Position numbers and translations under genes: made by a program | DNA from: Desulfotignum sp. | Lineage (GTDB): Bacteria; Desulfobacterota; Desulfobacteria; Desulfobacterales; Desulfobacteraceae | Length of the DNA stretch: 8,458 nucleotides | Direction: 5' to 3' | Assembly: GCA_011390695.1 (NCBI GenBank) | Contig: JAABRW010000454.1 | Location: forward strand, 1-8,458 | Shown: one piece after another, positions 6,441-8,458 of the stretch | Layout: each line of letters begins with the position of its first letter | How positions within the stretch are numbered: the stretch's first letter is position 1 | Notes under the pieces: model-generated | What the model was told of the DNA's origin: nothing | Seen by the model: only the letters and a program-made list of their open reading frames with translations | The model's database searches: none

Positions 6441-7305
6441 AAAAGTCAGACAGAACCGGTACAAAAAACATCCTGAAAACCCGAAACCCGGGCAGAAAAC
6501 CGGAGAACACAAGTTTTTCAAAATAGCTGCCCTGCCTGTCTTGGTATGTATGTTAAGCCTTGCCGCTGTTTTTGCCCATGACCTGGTGGTGCAAAGTCCT
6601 TTTTTTGCCATAAAAAAGGTTGCCGTATCCGGAGAAAACCGGGTGTCAAAAGATGAGATACTGGCCCTTGCCGGCCTTGAGGCACCTGCCAATTTCTTCG
6701 GGGTGAACCTGTTTGCCATGGAAAAGAAAATTGCCGCCCATCCCTGGATTGCAGCAGCTTCTGTTAACCGGTCCCTGTTTTTTACCCTGGAAGTGTCCAT
6801 TGTTGAACAAGAACCCCTGGCCGTTGTGTGTATTGAAAATCTGTCAGATATGCTCATCAATATCCAGGGAGAACCTTTTAAAGAATATGACCCGGTTCAG
6901 GACAAGATTTTACAGCTGCCAATCATTACGGGCCTGGATCTTACCCTGATTGAAGACCGGTATCTTTTCCAGGGCCCTTTGTTCAATTCCATTCTGGATC
7001 TTCTCCACAAACCGATTCCCCATACCATCGTTTCCATTAAAGGGGATGAACACACGGGTATCACCATTCAGGTGCCGGATGTTTTCAACCAGGCACCCAT
7101 GACTGAAAACAGCCTCATACCCCTTCATCTGGGGTTTGACGATTACCCCAAAAAACTGATCAAGGCCCGGAAAATCAGCCGGTACATCACTGCCAATATA
7201 CCCGGGAGAACCATCTGTGCCATGGACCTGTTTGATATTGATACAGTCTTTGTCAAAACAAAAGACATGGATACCCTGCACCGCAACTTAGAAAAGGGGG
7301 TTTGA
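6433..7305 (+). CDS. ftsQ: Cell division protein FtsQ (DivIB family)
   Basis: FtsQ is a bitopic inner-membrane protein whose periplasmic part links early and late divisome proteins (FtsB/FtsL, FtsW/FtsI). The 290-residue product has a short, basic, proline-containing cytoplasmic tail (1-30), a single membrane segment at about 31-48, then a POTRA-type domain (about 57-132): FFAIKKVAVSGENRVSKDEI, NFFGVNLFAME and HPWIAAASVNRSL are recognisable family signatures. A beta-rich FtsQ domain follows to about residue 275, including PIITGLD near 167 and a FDIDTVFVKT-like stretch near the end. Sequence conservation in this family is low, so the call rests on topology, the POTRA signature and position between murB and ftsA. 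Start choice is firm: GGAGG (6421-6425) lies 7 nt before the ATG, the best ribosome site in the window. It overlaps murB by 8 nt and ends 2 nt before ftsA. Confidence 0.93.
   Translation: MNEKVRQNRYKKHPENPKPGQKTGEHKFFKIAALPVLVCMLSLAAVFAHDLVVQSPFFAIKKVAVSGENRVSKDEILALAGLEAPANFFGVNLFAMEKKIAAHPWIAAASVNRSLFFTLEVSIVEQEPLAVVCIENLSDMLINIQGEPFKEYDPVQDKILQLPIITGLDLTLIEDRYLFQGPLFNSILDLLHKPIPHTIVSIKGDEHTGITIQVPDVFNQAPMTENSLIPLHLGFDDYPKKLIKARKISRYITANIPGRTICAMDLFDIDTVFVKTKDMDTLHRNLEKGV
7292..7300 (+). promoter_or_regulatory. Ribosome binding site of ftsA, setting the TTG start
   Basis: AAAAGGGGG at the end of ftsQ, 7 nt before TTG 7308. The purine run is G-rich, not the AGGAGG consensus. Its distance favours TTG 7308 over TTG 7302 (1 nt away). 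It also stands 17 nt from the out-of-frame ATG at 7318, too far for efficient use. Confidence 0.6.
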
Positions 7306-7307
7306 TT

Positions 7308-8458
7308 TTGCAGGTAAATGAAAAAATAATTGTGGGCCTGGATATTGGAACAACCAAAATTTGCGCGGTTGTCGGGGAACTGCTGGATGACGAGATCAAT
7401 GTCATCGGCGTAGGGTCCCATCCCTCCACAGGATTGCGCAAAGGATCTGTGGTCAATATCGAATCCACCGTGGACTCCATAAAAAAAGCGGTCCAGGAAG
7501 CGGAACTTATGGCGGGCTGTGACATCTCCTCGGTGTATGTGGGCATTGCCGGCAACCATGTCAAGGGATTCAACAGCCATGGCATTATTGCCATCAAAGG
7601 CCGGGAAATTACCCAGAATGATGTGGAACGGGTGATTGATGCGGCCAAAGCAGTTGCCATTCCCACGGACCGGGAAATTCTGCATGTCATTCCCCAGGAA
7701 TTCATTGTGGATGACATGGAATCCATTCAGAATCCTGTGGGCATGACCGCCATCCGCCTGGAGGCCAAAATCCATATTGTCACAGGCGCGGTATCCTCTG
7801 CCCGGAATATTGTAAAATGCTGCAACAAAGCCGGCCTGGAGGTTTGCGACATTGTTCTTGAATCTCTGGCATCCGGCCAGGCCGTGCTCAGTGCGGAAGA
7901 AAAGGAACTGGGCTGTGTGGTGGCTGATATGGGCGGCGGCACAACCGACATAGCCCTTTTCAGGGACAACAATGTAAAATTTATTTATGAATTGACCGTG
8001 GGGGGGCACAACCTGACCAATGACATCTCCATCGGCCTGCGGACACCCCTGCCTGAAGCGGAAAAAATCAAAATAGAACACGGCACCTGTATGCCGGAAC
8101 ATGTAGGCAACGGTGCCACCATTGAAGTACCTGCCGTAGGGGGCAGAGCGCCCAAAAAACTGTCAAAGGCAATTCTGGCGGAAATTCTGGAACCCCGGGT
8201 GGAGGAAATATTTTCGCTTCTGAAAAAAGAGCTTTTTTCAAACGGCCTGGAAAACGCTTTTCCCGCGGGTTTTGTTCTCACCGGCGGGAGTGTGGTCATG
8301 GATGGTGTTACGGAAATTGCGGAATCGGTCTTCAATGTTCCCATCAGAATCGGTGAACCCGACAAAATCGGCGGGTTGAAAGACATAGTAAAAAATCCCG
8401 CCTATGCCACCGGCGTAGGCCTGGTGATCTTCGGCAGCAATGCCACCTGCAAAATGCC
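7308..8458 (+). CDS. ftsA: Cell division protein FtsA, actin-like FtsZ membrane anchor (3' end missing)
   Basis: FtsA is an actin-fold ATPase that tethers FtsZ to the inner membrane and recruits later divisome proteins. The frame is open to the window end; 383 codons are present, against about 410-420 in the family, so the C-terminal amphipathic membrane helix should lie just outside. Seen in order: phosphate-1 motif GLDIGTTK (10-17), the FtsA-specific 1C subdomain (about 85-165, with VYVGIAG, HVIPQEF, NPVGM and RLE), phosphate-2 motif ADMGGGTTD (206-214) and the adenosine motif GFVLTGGS (321-328). The start is a TTG: no ATG or GTG precedes GLDIGTTK in frame except a GTG one codon before the motif, which would remove the first strand. 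GGGGG at 7296-7300 lies 7 nt before TTG 7308; another in-frame TTG at 7302 is too close to it. The gene follows ftsQ by 2 nt; ftsZ would be expected next. Confidence 0.96.
   Translation, partial: MQVNEKIIVGLDIGTTKICAVVGELLDDEINVIGVGSHPSTGLRKGSVVNIESTVDSIKKAVQEAELMAGCDISSVYVGIAGNHVKGFNSHGIIAIKGREITQNDVERVIDAAKAVAIPTDREILHVIPQEFIVDDMESIQNPVGMTAIRLEAKIHIVTGAVSSARNIVKCCNKAGLEVCDIVLESLASGQAVLSAEEKELGCVVADMGGGTTDIALFRDNNVKFIYELTVGGHNLTNDISIGLRTPLPEAEKIKIEHGTCMPEHVGNGATIEVPAVGGRAPKKLSKAILAEILEPRVEEIFSLLKKELFSNGLENAFPAGFVLTGGSVVMDGVTEIAESVFNVPIRIGEPDKIGGLKDIVKNPAYATGVGLVIFGSNATCKM

Noticed and set aside
6598..6619. Inverted repeat CCTTTTTT / AAAAAAGG with a 6-nt loop in ftsQ, resembling a terminator
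   Set aside because: The stem is almost all A-T, lies mid-gene, has no G-C rich base followed by a U tract, and is fully explained by the codons for Pro-Phe-Phe-Ala-Ile-Lys-Lys of the POTRA entry.
6003..6860. Open frame on the - strand (285 codons) across the murB/ftsQ junction
   Set aside because: Same reasoning: it spans two real genes in antisense, with a Phe/Cys-rich low-complexity product that mirrors Lys/Ala/Gly codons of the sense strand.
7143..8102. Long open frame on the - strand (319 codons) opposite the ends of ftsQ and ftsA
   Set aside because: It lies antisense to two well-identified genes, its product matches no family I recognise and looks like reverse-strand translation of biased codons. 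No ribosome site or separate promoter is evident.

Overview
The window is a stretch of a division and cell-wall (dcw) gene cluster. All eight genes lie on the + strand in the order mraY (3' part only), murD, ftsW, murG, murC, murB, ftsQ, ftsA (5' part only). Every frame is intact: there is no frameshift, mobile element, RNA gene, CRISPR array or gene on the opposite strand. No gap between genes exceeds 6 nt, so no stretch is left unexplained.

The organism is a bacterium that makes peptidoglycan, most likely Gram-negative. The mraY fragment resembles proteobacterial MraY closely. The composition is roughly half G+C by eye, murB sits between murC and ftsQ with no ddl gene there, and ftsA starts with TTG. 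Together these features suggest a sulfate-reducing deltaproteobacterium (Desulfobacterota, Desulfobacterales-like). That placement is inference from gene order and protein style, not a measured phylogeny.

Layout: 1-522 is the end of mraY (lipid I synthase). 528-1907 is murD (D-glutamate ligase). 1900-3030 is ftsW (SEDS glycan polymerase of the divisome). 3027-4127 is murG (lipid II synthase). 4131-5498 is murC (L-alanine ligase). 5505-6440 is murB (UDP-MurNAc-forming reductase). 6433-7305 is ftsQ (periplasmic divisome scaffold). 7308-8458 is ftsA (actin-like FtsZ anchor, cut by the window end). Junctions are overlaps of 8, 4 and 8 nt, or gaps of 2-6 nt. This implies one polycistronic message with strong translational coupling; no internal promoter or terminator is evident.

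The genes form one pathway. MurB, MurC and MurD act on cytoplasmic UDP-sugars, MraY and MurG build lipid I and lipid II at the inner face of the membrane, and FtsW polymerises lipid II at the septum. FtsQ and FtsA assemble the divisome that directs FtsW.

I see no undescribed system here. The points worth a second look are small: a cysteine where MurB normally has its proton-donating serine, substitutions in two conserved MurG motifs, a Shine-Dalgarno-like/A8 element at the domain boundary inside murC, and a TTG start for ftsA with an out-of-frame ATG mini-ORF just behind it.
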